Positions 14,401 to 23,700 of a stretch of DNA of 32,695 bases are shown here, piece after piece. A model generated the notes under the pieces. It had not been told where the DNA came from. It ran no database searches and saw only the letters and a program-made list of their open reading frames with translations. Position numbers and translations under genes: made by a program. The DNA comes from a virus. The number at the start of each line of letters is the position of its first letter. Position 1 is the stretch's first letter. The stretch covers positions 1 to 32,695 of the IMG/VR virus record IMGVR_UViG_3300020465_000060; one strand, written 5' to 3'.

Positions 14401-16092
14401 GGTGTTGCAACTGCTATTTTGGCAACTACTACGGATACGGTTACAGTTTTTGTTGGAGTTGGTTCTGGTGATGATGCAGTCCTTACTACTCACATAACAG
14501 ATGGATCAGTTTCTTGGGTTAATATAGCAAATGCTGGAACAGGTTACACATCAACTGGTATAGGTGGTTCTACTGGTTTTGTTGTGGTTGATCCACCAAA
14601 ACCATATAAAAATATTCCATTATCTGGCGGAAGTGGATCAGGTGCTGCTGTTGATGTTGTTGTTGGAACTGGTGGTAGTATAGTTGATTTCAAACTTTCT
14701 AATAATGGTATGGGTTATGAAATTGGTGAGAATTTAGAAATCATTAATCTTCCATTCCAAGTAGGTATTGGAACAAGTGCATTTAATATAACAATTAGAA
14801 ACAAATATCAAGATAAATTTGCTGGTTGGTGCTTTGGTGAATTAATTGAATTGGATGATTTTAGTAATTTGTTTAATGGATATAGAAAAGCTTTCTTAAT
14901 TACTCGTACAGGTGCTGTTGGTAAGGAGTATTATAGTGTTGTTGCGAAAGAAGGTTCTGGAATTATTCTTGCAAATAATTTGTTCTTATTCTTAAATGAT
15001 ATTTTACAAATACCTGACAGGGATTATGAATTTAATGGTGGAACAAGAATAACGTTCAAAGAAGCACCAAAAGCTGGAAGTAAGTTTAAATTCTATCTAT
15101 ATGCTGGTTCGGAATTGGATTATGCCGAAGTAGATGTTGATGAGAGTGTTAAACCAGGGGATGAATTGAAACTTCAAGCTGGGATTAATAGTATAACTGA
15201 TGGAAGAATTCCAGAACAAGATAATAGAATAGTTTATGAATTAATTGCTGCGGATACTGTAGAAACACAAACATATGCTGGTATTGGTATTGTTACGGAT
15301 CCTGCTGTTAGAAGACCAACAATGTGGAGAAAACAGACAAATGATATGTTTATTGATGGTGTAAAAATTTCTAAGGAAAGAAATTACCTAGAACCACAGA
15401 TATACCCAACATCTGGAATTATTAAATCAGTTTCTAGTAGCGATAATACAATATGGATTGAAGATTCTTGGTTATATGACCATGTTGATGAGTTAGATCA
15501 AGATATCAACAATGTTCGTATAGTTGGATTGGGTACAGTTGCAGTATCCGAAGTAATTGAAAAAGTTGAATATAAAGGTGACTATGGAACCGTTGTTGGT
15601 ATTGGAACAAGCGCAGTAGGAATAGGTACTACTACTTCACCTGCACTTTATTTTGATCTTAAAGTTGCTTCTGAGATATTTGCGGATTCTCCTAATGCCA
15701 ATCAACTTAAAATACCAGGAATTGGTACTGGTGGATATTTCGCAATAAGAGATACCCATATTGGACCTGGAGTAACTGGTATTGTGACACATACAAGTGA
15801 AATAGTTTCAGTTGGAAATACTTTCTTAGATAATGTATATTACGCAGCTGATGTAGTTGGTATGGGAGCAACAACTCTTAGAGTTTTTGCTAATATTACT
15901 TCTTTATCTGGTATAGATACATCTATAATATCAGATGTTGTAAGGTGTGGATCTTATAGTTGGGGTTCTTTGACTGGTAGTAGAGGATCTGGTGCAAAAT
16001 CATATACATTCCACAATCAAACTGGTTTAATTGGAATCCAAACTTCTGCTCAAGTTATACGAGATGTTCAATTAAAAGTTAAGTATACTTAA
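5437..16092 (+). CDS. 7: Giant gp7-like baseplate wedge protein (3551 aa)
   Basis: At 3551 residues this is more than three times T4 gp7 (1032 aa). The N-terminus (KISNILNSQIPDFILDDGSL) matches the gp7 start in cyanophages, and it lies between gp6 and gp8. The body is a chain of beta-rich modules: H-x-F-x-x-G-D modules near residues 470, 589, 819, 954, 1483, 1655, 1810 and 2550; G-x-G-Y modules near 728, 768, 1108, 1150, 2118, 2897, 3035 and 3092; R-G-x-x-G-T modules near 114-140, 1572 and 2708; a YHYH-like domain at about 1249-1352; and F-(D/N)-G modules near 2782 and 3146. gp7 sits on the outside of the wedge and binds gp10 and gp8 in T4. Extra modules probably decorate the baseplate rim. 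No frameshift or internal stop is present. The gp7 identity rests on position and the N-terminus. Confidence 0.8.
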   Translation: MPDKKVKISNILNSQIPDFILDDGSLFKEFLEQYYASEEHEYGTTYLADNLESIKKISTLSDITTVEAQTIPAPGTAVPSSPVVVAAEAYAYDDVIYVNQTTGFPDKWGLLKIDDEIITYTGKTTTSFTGCKRGFSGIDAIETAGNPEFLTFSETNSSLHDAGTLVVNLSFLFLIEFYKKHKYQFLPGLEGRSFKQGIALENILSRAKDFYSSKGTDTALEILFQALYGEQVEIVKPFNETIIPSEAEWSVTEDMVVEAISGNPLKLVGSKIFQDSTANPTASGAVANVQQVFLNNKRYYQIKFSRGSLNSTFKVGGKTKVIGTASTISVTTVDSTVGFSTVGTFYYLNADNVYTSASYESKSSNQFFGCVGISTVLKENDPIIDETFIFGYEDNDLTKLCQMRVTGSISGAADADTKFFANDDAITVKHLGEKVDPNDPKFESWFYNNISYIDVVENISNNTFKTNEKHFLKNGDIVDVLYKDTWGTVISEDTVSDVIGDYQFKISNNIVNVNGRYVIRKKINYVNSKYGISSLLSNIQNTFVDDDKNTYVAFSGYPSFDAETTNGSQTFTSVGVSTNTSTISFVNDHNFYNGEKIYIDIGAEGVVDNINTTFPSGYYYVKIVDVKNIQLCVNLSTLYSGIIEPIKFSGESASGIHTVTPANLYKSGNLKNQDNFKRILKSPELVDNNSDITGPIGVSLNGVELHSPISNDSVYYGPVTDVDILNKGEDYDVVNPPNVSIADTHGTGAVININFSGRISDVVLTSNGFDYVETPSVFITGGNGSGAICEAKMRGYTHSETFTDFDVQLTDPGRIDASHKFLDGEQVTYTAYGTPIGIGNTQVGFATDRLASGTTYYIAKHSTNSFGLAISRADALNKINLIHFNEYGNTTHEFKSTKIRNIIDRIVINDPGTFYSNRKITVQSQEYPPVDEKDLFKTYVGINTFDNYVYAKNHNFQNKDIVSYSSSDTVISGLTAGDYYVTLIDENRFKLSSNETNYDRNIFIDLNSFGVGTHTFKYPDIVVNINGGVGIGTTTAIESYYNANAYAEVKGSVSNVFVESGGSSYGVDNVINYAREPKVKLLTGKNANLQPFVDSTGKITNVLILNKGSEYSTPPELRVSGIGKTSGNFAKLRAIVANGEITGVDIINAGVNYDVNDTIITVVPAGKDAKFGANVYEWKLNNVSQYSHLLSNPDYKDIIQIETQNIFKENKICSFYPGNYYRQLLGDHIEDISGILKEKIPTSHSKIIGWAYDGNPIYGPVGQVGIGLTYMQSSYVEYAVSDSGLRPTTSNYPPGSFVQDYVYNSSGDLDEYNGKFVKTPEYPNGTYAYFSTIDRTLTPNSVPTFPYITKKHRNKTDLFNYDVLMNQSDKFLNSGKYKRNVTHLGLNDKFKTYPLLTDSLNSDAEIRVDSLNSGKISKIIVNDGGGSYKSGELIGFNNKSISASIDEVYGKNIISVETSDIINDDLKFSIVDGKVTGLSTLPHGLTDKDIIEISGITSSLYTNIEGFRTIGVSSVTSGLSSSMVNSGITTFISLHDSTLSGKFNINDVIQVEAEQLQVIAHDNYNNRYRVARGYNGTTASGHGSGAAVYRLEKEFTYNSSEKLENKNIEFPKIQYFEGAKSVGIGSVYTDVVVGYAGSDAIKKSIPPRSIYLPNHKFKTGDLLSFVSVGSTIFVSGTDALTPAVDLSTYGNLYCVKLSDEFIGISTEKENYTTTYSWFPVVQVTGGDNNSLELVTNNVRGRFKKVSATVTTDSNHSLAVNDNVRLDISPNKAQIIDLRFNSDIRKLVVNPVTIASTGIGTITDEITITDHNFNTGDMIVYNSSTPATPLVDDGIYHVIDESDNTIRLAETKYDVNLFPYNYIGIGNTGGDPHTFTKINPRIELYEGNTAEFLVSDNSLNGYDIAFYSDENFKTRYDSGLITRTGTIGDGLTAKINVSLGSSISNKLYYRIEGKDLNYTKTYPSAVESDVVRSSEIEVVESKFNKIHRVTGVANTTFTFNMVGSGETTLYNNLGITSAFYATDSSSVMGGIYSIKIISNGEKVNKLPIITSIGTTTGINALFTVESFDIGKVNDTKVYNQGLEFSRDKTIPPKADSNIILELKDVFTLKSIGVTTGGTNYTSAPVSIAIDKPSIVTRTNLVGNSVDSVDIISNESGLSDSLRIVPTINSNGIQVIGAVTNSTQMVTLEIRGPVDGFNSDNPFPFAVGDRVFVENVKVTESDTDGYNSSDYEYKYFTLTGINTTSGVESIAYSIAGIGSTGGTYDRSVSNFGRVVNVEDLASYSPTFEKTSFYENEIVRVPNKNIFGYVAKNGWDHEAQTLKLYNVTGEFNKNDRIVGDVSNNKAGIDAVFAFDFNLDVSSTVENINKWKDDIGKLNLDIQRLHDNDYYQRFSYAIKGENIPYLTWRDPVSSLSHTAGFKGFSNLGITSTGQLSTKVDSDLYLNVTLNGEASVWERWYYDDVTEETNDPGLSKIVKFENRIITKYNESRTNKVLLIDDISSQFNGITTSVGGGIIGLSTFAVYTGGDRLFYKDFNPVTGIDTTTHEVTILGHEFNTGERLRYTQHTGPISIETTTVPGVGSTDILPTDVYAIKITDDKFQVAVARTFATAGTAVSFTTVSGIGTIHNLQVPTEDASIRSVITVDNIIQSPIAITTAINVNLTGPVSINTDFVYLNSVADISGKSLINIDQEIFKVSLVGVGSARELDVLRGQMGTVAAAHTVGAAVTVIKGDYKIENGNIYFSDAPYGPAGIGSLTTQSTFAGRSYYRLDYTSNKIMDDISDRFDGATDKFDLTTNGAEMSGITSSFGMVLVNNIFQRPDVDELSGESSSDYSLVGTGKTIDFTGTSGNRDLPKGGIINEFDVGIGSGYQLPRQALLSVVVNSNTGTISTVGILTGGSGYLSAPMVSIASTDRHFSHSFVSAANNAVNGSLTPTNAEYTSTTGMMVLTIPGHTLTTSNTVQFTNNSITMSCSRDNYATNHTYPRATDPVAGVATAILATTTDTVTVFVGVGSGDDAVLTTHITDGSVSWVNIANAGTGYTSTGIGGSTGFVVVDPPKPYKNIPLSGGSGSGAAVDVVVGTGGSIVDFKLSNNGMGYEIGENLEIINLPFQVGIGTSAFNITIRNKYQDKFAGWCFGELIELDDFSNLFNGYRKAFLITRTGAVGKEYYSVVAKEGSGIILANNLFLFLNDILQIPDRDYEFNGGTRITFKEAPKAGSKFKFYLYAGSELDYAEVDVDESVKPGDELKLQAGINSITDGRIPEQDNRIVYELIAADTVETQTYAGIGIVTDPAVRRPTMWRKQTNDMFIDGVKISKERNYLEPQIYPTSGIIKSVSSSDNTIWIEDSWLYDHVDELDQDINNVRIVGLGTVAVSEVIEKVEYKGDYGTVVGIGTSAVGIGTTTSPALYFDLKVASEIFADSPNANQLKIPGIGTGGYFAIRDTHIGPGVTGIVTHTSEIVSVGNTFLDNVYYAADVVGMGATTLRVFANITSLSGIDTSIISDVVRCGSYSWGSLTGSRGSGAKSYTFHNQTGLIGIQTSAQVIRDVQLKVKYT
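9181..9490 (+). other. YHYH-like domain inside gp7 (residues about 1249-1352)
   Basis: The stretch shows the YHYH-domain landmarks in order: GWAYDGNPIYGP, then LDEYNGKF, then TPEYPNGTYAYF, then PTFPY. In the usual family the third block reads GTYHYH; here it reads GTYAYF, so both histidines of the name-giving motif are gone and the usual Cys after L-D-E is Tyr. The fold is probably kept but metal binding is probably lost. Confidence 0.7.
14764..15611 (+). repeat. 14-base direct repeats encoding G-I-G-T
   Basis: GGTATTGGAACAAG occurs exactly at 14764-14777 and 15598-15611, and its first 13 bases again at 8524-8536. Each encodes the V-G-I-G-T peptide found many times in gp7. Such repeats inside one gene could support module gain and loss by recombination. 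Confidence 0.7.
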
Positions 16093-16097
16093 CCTGG

Positions 16098-16105
16098 TAT
16101 AAATA
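16098..16105 (+). promoter_or_regulatory. T4-type late promoter before gp8
   Basis: TATAAATA at 16098-16105, an exact T4 late -10 consensus, in the 31-base gap between gp7 and gp8. Transcription would start near 16111, 13 bases before the gp8 ATG. Confidence 0.65.
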
Positions 16106-16123
16106 TTCAAAAAAACACTAGCA

Positions 16124-17716
16124 ATGCCAGCAATAATAACTGACCAATACAGAATACTGAATGCTGAAACGTTCGTTGACAGTTTTGTAGGTATTGGTAC
16201 CACAGGTAATAATAACTATTACACATTTTTGGGTCATCCCGATCCTACCAATATTAATGTTCCAAAATATGGAGATATGAATTGGGATACTAGGATTCCT
16301 GATCCTAAAGATAACTTCGATCAAGAAAATCTATACTATGATAGTATGCTCTTTTTGAAGAAGGTAACTGAAAATGATGTAAGAAGAGTAATTAAGAGGG
16401 TTGATTGGCAATCTGGTACAACTTATGACATGTATCGGAATAACTATGAAATTGATAATAAAACACCACAAACAAAATTTTCAACATTATATGAATCAAA
16501 TTATTATGTTGTTAATTCGGAGTATAAAGTTTATCTTTGCTTAGATAATGGAGCTAATATAGATTTTCCACTCGGACAAAAATCACAATATGAACCAAAT
16601 TTTGTAGATACCACAAGGCAACAAGCAGGAAATGGGTCTGATGGGTATTGGTGGAAATATCTTTTCACTATTGCTCCTTCAGATATAGTTAAGTTTGCTA
16701 CTAATAAGTATATTCCTCTTCCTAAAAAATGGGGTGATACGACAACGGCAACAATTAAGAATGCTGCTGTGGATGGAAAGGTTGAATCAGTTGTACTTAA
16801 AAAAATTGGTAGTGGATATGCTATTAAAGATTCTGGTACAACTGATTCAAATGGAACTATTTCAAATATACCTATTGTTGGTGATGGATCTGGTGGTCAA
16901 GTTCAAGTAAAACTTAATAGTGGTTCTATTGAGAGTGTTGAAATGGTAGCAGGTGGAAGTGGTTATACTTATGGAGTAGTTAGATTTGAAGATAAAGTAG
17001 CAGGTGGTGATAATAAACAAGTCTCAGGTGGTTCGGGTGGAGAATTTGAAATTATAATTCCACCAAAGGGTGGACACGGTGCAGACATATATCGTGAACT
17101 TGGTGGTTATAAGGTTATGATATATTCCAAGTATGATAATAATGTTGCAGATGCTCCAGATTATGTTGTTGGTAATGATTTTTCTCGTGTTGGATTAGTC
17201 AAAAATCCTCTTGTATATGGTGGAACACAGCTACTAAATAGTACGACTGCCACCAATCTTGGCGCATTGAAACTTGTACCTTCTCCTGGTACAGCGAGAA
17301 CTGATGATGTTACATTTGTCAAGAATGCTCAGATTACTCAGACAGTCGGAGTTGGTTCTACAGCAGTTGGTTATGTTGCATCTTGGAATCCAGATACTGG
17401 AATTTTAAGATACTATCAACCAGTTGGTTTTTCAACTTTATCTCAATATTCTTATAAGAAATTGGATTTTGTTGGAGTAGCAGCAACAGTTAATGGTGGT
17501 ACTGGTGGAAATCTTTGGCCTGATATTACTTTTGATAATGTAAGTTCTATCAAAGTTGGTGGAAAAGATGTTGATTTGGGACAAACATTTGTTGATGGTA
17601 AAGCACCCCCAGACGTTAAAAAATATTCTGGAGATATAATCTATATTGATAATAGGTCGTCAGTCACCAGGTCTTCCTCACAGAAAGAAGAAGTAAAAAT
17701 CGTAGTAGAGTTCTAA
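16124..17716 (+). CDS. 8: Baseplate wedge subunit gp8
   Basis: A 530-residue protein versus 334 in T4. The N-terminal 200 residues are gp8-like: MPAIITDQYRILNAETFVDS, FYYDSM-type Tyr-rich blocks, and DGYWWKYLFTIAPSDIVKF (about 168-186), the hallmark region. From about residue 205 to 320 there is an insertion-like segment with two G-x-G-Y modules (GSGYAIKD near 229, GSGYTYGV near 278), also seen in gp7 and gp14. The C-terminal third has VGVGSTAVGYVASWNPDTG and a beta-rich end. In T4, a gp8 dimer bridges gp7 and gp6 on the outside of the wedge. A late promoter lies just upstream, and the next gene begins 3 bases after the stop. Confidence 0.88.
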   Translation: MPAIITDQYRILNAETFVDSFVGIGTTGNNNYYTFLGHPDPTNINVPKYGDMNWDTRIPDPKDNFDQENLYYDSMLFLKKVTENDVRRVIKRVDWQSGTTYDMYRNNYEIDNKTPQTKFSTLYESNYYVVNSEYKVYLCLDNGANIDFPLGQKSQYEPNFVDTTRQQAGNGSDGYWWKYLFTIAPSDIVKFATNKYIPLPKKWGDTTTATIKNAAVDGKVESVVLKKIGSGYAIKDSGTTDSNGTISNIPIVGDGSGGQVQVKLNSGSIESVEMVAGGSGYTYGVVRFEDKVAGGDNKQVSGGSGGEFEIIIPPKGGHGADIYRELGGYKVMIYSKYDNNVADAPDYVVGNDFSRVGLVKNPLVYGGTQLLNSTTATNLGALKLVPSPGTARTDDVTFVKNAQITQTVGVGSTAVGYVASWNPDTGILRYYQPVGFSTLSQYSYKKLDFVGVAATVNGGTGGNLWPDITFDNVSSIKVGGKDVDLGQTFVDGKAPPDVKKYSGDIIYIDNRSSVTRSSSQKEEVKIVVEF

Positions 17717-17719
17717 AAA

Positions 17720-20700
17720 ATGACACAGAATACTAATTTAAATGTCTCTCCATATTTTGATGATTTCAATGAAGACAAGAACTATAATAAAGTTCTATTC
17801 AAACCTGGATTTCCACTTCAAGCGAGAGAATTAACAACTCTACAATCAATTCTTCAGAATCAGATAGAAAGATTTGGTCAACATTTCTTTAAGGAAGGTT
17901 CTATAGTAATTCCTGGTGGGACATTTTATGATGATAGTTATTTTGCAGTAAAGATAGATCCAAATTTCCTCAATATACCAGTCTTTAATTATACAAAATT
18001 CCTTGTAGATAATAATATAGAAATAGAAGGAGAAACTTCTGGAGTAAGAGCGACTGTAGTTAATAGACTAACTACACCTGAATCTATTGCTGGTTATGAT
18101 ACATTATATGTAAAATATTCAAAATCTGGAAGGGATGGAGTTACTAAGACATTCCAAGATGGGGAAAATTTAATTACTTTGTCAGATATTTCATTTTTGA
18201 ATACAAGTATTGGTGCTAATAGTCCATTTGCTAGATGTGTTATATCTGAAGCTTCTAAAACTGGATGCTCTTTCTCTGTTAGTGAGGGTATATTCTTTAT
18301 TAGAGGATATTTTGTTAAAGTTCCAGATTCTACTGTAATTTTAGATCAATATACCAATTTGCCTAGTTATAGGGTTGGTTTACTTATCAATGAAGAAATA
18401 GTACGTGCATCATCTGTCAATTCTGATCTTTATGATAATGCTAAAGGATTTTCTAATGAAGCTGCTCCTGGTGCTGATAGATTTAAAATCTCTGCTACTT
18501 TACACAAGAAAGCACTTACAGATAAGAATGATTTAGACTTTATTGAATTATTACGTGTCGAAAATGGAATTGTAAGGCATATTGTAACTAGAACACAATA
18601 TAATATTCTTGCAGATGAACTTGCAAGAAGAACTTATGACGAATCTGGAGATTATTACGTCAAACCTTTTTCTCTTGATGTAAGAGAGTCATTAAATGAT
18701 AGAGTTGGAAATAGGGGTATATATTATTCCAATCAACAAACTCAAAATGGAAATACACCATCAGATGATATACTATCACTTCAAGTATCCCCAGGAAAGG
18801 CGTATGTAAGGGGTTATGAGGTCGATAAAATATCTACTTCGTCTATTGATGTCGTTAAACCAAGAACGACCAAGTTAAAGGAGAATGCAAGTACTCCTAT
18901 AAGAATTGGAAATTACGTTGATCTTGAGAATGTTTGGGGTTCACCCACTATTGGATTCTCTACAAGTGTAAAATTACTTGATAGAAGATGTAAGGATAAT
19001 GGAGAAGCACATAGAGATTCTATTGTTGTTGGACAAGCAAGAGTATTTGATTTTAATCAGAAGAGTATATCTGGAGTTTCTACAACAACTCATGAGGCAC
19101 GTCTATATGACATTCAGACCCACACAAAGGTCTCATTGGGTGCAACCATAGCATCTGTGCCAAATAGCGCACAAATTAAAGGAAAATACAGTGGATCTAT
19201 TGGATTTGCAACTGATGCAAGTACGGATACTCAATTAATCGTTATGAGTGATGTTAGTGGCCAATTCCAATTAAATGAACCTATTTTAATTAATGGAAAT
19301 GACACTGGTAATAATATTACTGAAGTTACTGATTGGTCATTTGATGATATAAAGGCACTTAATAGTGAATCTGGTATTGGTGCTGGAACTTCTACTTTTG
19401 CTGCTAACTTATTATTAGATCGTAGAAAGGGTACATTCAATGAAGGAATTGAATTTAGTTTTTCAGGAAGTGCTGTCCAAAGTGGTGGTGTATCAGACTT
19501 TAGAGGACTTGTTAAAGTTGGTGATATATTAACTTATAGTCTTAGCACTGGACTTCCTGTATACAATAGAGTAACAGATGTCGATCAAACTGCTCTTACT
19601 ATCGAAGCAGTATCCAATGTTGATGGAGTATGTAGTGGAGTCTTGGCAAGTGGTACAACCCCAACTGGTGTAGATGTTCTTATCCCTTCCATTAAGCAAG
19701 GTGATAATCCTGGATTTAGAATGAAGTTACCACATAATTATGTGTCGTCGATTAATATTCTTGATAGTTCTTATATTGTAAGAAAACAATTTACTAATGT
19801 TACTATCAGTTCGGTTGCTTCTCACACTTTCCAGATAACTGCTCTTTCCGATAATGCTGATTTATATTTTGAACCATTTACAGAACAAAACTATAGTTTA
19901 AATTGGAGTACTGGAGAAAAGGAAATAGTTAGAGAGTCACAAGTTACAATTAGTGCAAATTCCAAAGAACTTGAAATTAAAACTCTTTCAAAAACAGGAA
20001 CAGCAACTCTTACTGCTTCTGTAAGAAGAAGTAAACTTTCATCTAAGGATAAAGATTTAGTAAGATGTGCTAATCTTATTATTACACGATCAAATGATAC
20101 TTCATCTGGTATTACAACTTTTACTAAAAATGATGGATTAACTGTGAATAATGTCTATGGAACGAGAGTACAAGATGATGAAATTTCATTGAATGTTCCA
20201 GATGTGAGTAGAATATTGGGAATATTTGAATCTACTGATGGAACTGATCCTGATCTACCATCTGTATCAGTATCAACACAATCTGACACATTTACCAATA
20301 ACGTACTTGTTGGTGAAGAGTTTATAGGTGCTAGTTCTGGTGCTGTTGGTCGTGTAGTGTCCATTGTCAGTGGTACACAGTTGCAATTTGTTTATGAAAA
20401 TGAAAATACATTTGAAGTTGGCGAATCATTTACATTAAAAACTGCTGGTATTTTGGCAACAATTTCTGCTTTAGTTAAAGGTGATACAAATATCACTAAT
20501 AATTATAAGTTGGATGATGGTCATAGAGAAGAATTTGCTGACTATTCTAGAATAGTAAGAAAGAGAGGTGTTACAGCACCATCAAGAAGAATGAGAATAA
20601 TTTATGATCATTATACAAATAATGAAGGTACTGGAACTTTAGAAACAGTTAATAGTTATACTGGATTAGATTATTCAACAGAATTGCCATTTGTTATTGA

Positions 20701-23700
20701 CAATTGGGCATCTGATTTTCTTGATTTAAGGCCAAGGGTTACAACATATAATACAAGTAGTGGAACTTCACCATTCTCGTTTGCAAGTAGGGATTTTTCT
20801 ACTTCCGCTTCAGAAACAGTAGTTTCTAATAAGAGTGTTGTTATTGATTATACTTATTATCAAGGAAGAATTGATAGGTTATATTTGACAAAAGATGGAT
20901 TATTTGAAGTTATAAAAGGAAGTCCTGCTGATAGACCAAAAACACCATTACCAAATGATGAAGCAATGGAAATTGCTGTGATTTCATTGGATCCATATAT
21001 TCGTAATGCTACTGCTGAAAGTGCAGTAAAAATGATTCCACATAAGAGATACACCATGAAAGATATTGGTGGTCTTGAAAGTAGAATTAAAAATCTTGAA
21101 ACATATACTACACTTTCTCTTCTTGAGACTGATACTAAGAATTTGTCAATTAAGGATCCAAATACTGGATTAGATAAATTTAAGTCTGGTTTCTTTGTAG
21201 ATAATTTTAGAAATCATGCTTCTCATAATTTGACTGGTGAGTCTAAGTTTGATATTGATATGGCAACTGGTGAAATGAGACCGAGATCAGCTGAAAGAAA
21301 TGTTAAGTTGATGTTTGAGACTGTTAGTACTTTAGCAAGTCCTACTACTGCAGATTATCGTTGGGTAGAAGATTTTGCGGATACTAATGTTACGAGGAGT
21401 GGTCCTGCGGTTACTCTTAAGTTTGATGAAGTTGAGTTCCTCAATCAACCATTAGCAACAAGAACTGAGAATTTAAATCCATTCCATATTGCATTATTTG
21501 CAGGAACAATTACACTTAATCCTGAATCTGATTTCTGGATTGAAGAAGTTCCATTGGGGTCTCCTGAAGTATTCAGAATTGACTCTCCATTTAATGCAAT
21601 TGCAGATCTTCTTGGTGTTGAGGATCGTGAAAATGGTGGAATGGGAGCATCTTATTGGAATTCTCATGAGCAAACTTGGACTGGAAGTGAAGTAGTTGGT
21701 GAAGAGATTATCAATCAAGAAGTTATTTCAAGAGATACAGAACGTCAACATGGTAATGGTATAAGAGATATCACAACAACAGTTAGAAATCATGATGTCC
21801 TTCAGACCATTAGGGAAACTGGGATTGAAAAAACATTTAATTTTGATTTAACTGTTGGTCAAGAAACCATAGATCTTGGTAAGAAAGTTATTGGAGTCGA
21901 TGTTCTGTATAATGTTAGATCAAGAAATATTGAAGTTGTTGGTAAACGATTAAAACCAAATACAAGATATTATGTCTTCATGGAAAATGTTGACATGACA
22001 ATGTACGCTATTCCTAAATTGTTACCTATAACAATGGTGAGAGGATCATTTGCACCAGCTGATATTGTAGATAGTACTACTCCTGCAGGTGCTGGAGTTG
22101 CAGGTATTAGGTTTAGAGCAGCAACAGCTAATCATAAAGAGGGTAAATTTAATGATCCAGATGACGTGGTTACTATATTACCATATCCTTTACCTGGAAC
22201 AACGCTTCCTGGAAGTTATTCAAGTACAAGTTCAGTATTGAATGTTGATACTGCTGGTCTTGCAATGCATACTAAACCTGATCATCTTGGTTGGGTTAAG
22301 CAGGGTATGTCATTAGTTAATATGCAAGGAACAGCTGAGTGTACTATTGATGAACTTAGATTAGTAAGTGACGAAAAGGGAGATCTGATTTTCTCTTTAC
22401 ATATTCCTGATCCTACTATTGCAAGTAATCCAAAGTTCCTTACAGGTACTAGTACAATTAGATTATCATCGAGTGCAACAAATGCAGCAGTTTTGGATCC
22501 AGGTGAAAGTTCTGCAGAAGCAAATTATCTTGCTAGTGGACATGTTCAAAATACAACTGAGCAAACTTTAGCTATTAAATCTGCTCATATTGAACGGAAA
22601 CAAGTAGGTTCTGATCAACCTATCAGTAAAATTACTGAAAATCTTATTGAAGATATAGTCACAACAGATGTTCATGATACTGGATGGTATGATCCACTTG
22701 CACAATCATTCCTAGTAGAAAGAGATAGATTCCAAGATGGAATATTCATAACTGGTGGAGAACTATTCTTTAAGAAGAAAGATAATACTGCACCAGTAAC
22801 AGTTCAGTTGAGAACTATGAGAAATGGAACTCCAACTACAACTATTGTTCCATTTGGTCAAACTCAAATAGATTCAGCTGATGTTAATTTATCAGATGAT
22901 GGTAGTGCTGTTACTAATTTTAAATTTGAGACACCAGTATACTTACAATCTGGATATGAGTATGCGATAGTATTAATTGCTCCTACAGAAAAATACCTAA
23001 CATTCATCACTAGAATGGGAGAAGAAGATTTAATTCTCCAATCGGTAAGTAATAGACAACCATACTTAGGATCACTATTCAAATCACAGAATAGTTCAAC
23101 ATGGACTCCAAGTCAGTATGAAGATCTTAAATTTAAACTTAATAAAGCAAAGTTTGTAACTAATACTGCTTCCAGTGTTATTTTCTATAATACTGAGTTA
23201 CCTTTAGGTAAAATTAGAAAACAAAATCCAGTTATTGCATATTCTAATAGAGCAGCAGTATCAATAGCAACAACTACTAAAACTTATACCGAAGGACATG
23301 AGTTCTTCCAAGGAACTAATACTGGAAGACTTGTTAAATCGGGTGGACCAGTAAGTCTTGGTTCAACTACTATGACACTAATGCCAAATACTGGTATTGG
23401 TTTGACTGATTTTACCTATACTGGAGTTGGATTTAGTGCTCTTACTGGAGATGGAACAGGAGCACAAGCAACAGTAACTGTTGCTTCTAATGAAATAACT
23501 CAGATTGATATAACTTCTGGTGGTAATGGATATGTTGCTGGCGACTCTCTTCTTATGAATAATCTAGGTGCCGAAGGTTCTGGTGTGAAAACAGTTGTTG
23601 CTATTTCTACTTTGACTAATTATCTTGTTATGGATGAAGTTAATAATACATTTGTAGATAATGCAGATTTAACTTATGTTGATGGTGCTGGTGCTCGTAG

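Noticed and set aside
14299-14493. 64-codon minus-strand frame in gp7
   Set aside because: Cys/Ser/Ile-rich antisense shadow of a Gly/Thr-rich coding stretch.
5437-16092. Possibility that the 10.6-kb gene is a fusion caused by sequence error
   Set aside because: The frame is continuous with uniform codon use and module style throughout, and the neighbours gp6 and gp8 are in their expected places with tight spacing.
16695-16910. 71-codon plus-strand frame within gp8
   Set aside because: Leu-rich out-of-frame translation inside a gene with clear gp8 hallmarks.
21489-21718. Overlapping short frames on both strands within the gp10-like gene
   Set aside because: Both lie fully inside a continuous 2424-codon gene and show no start signals.
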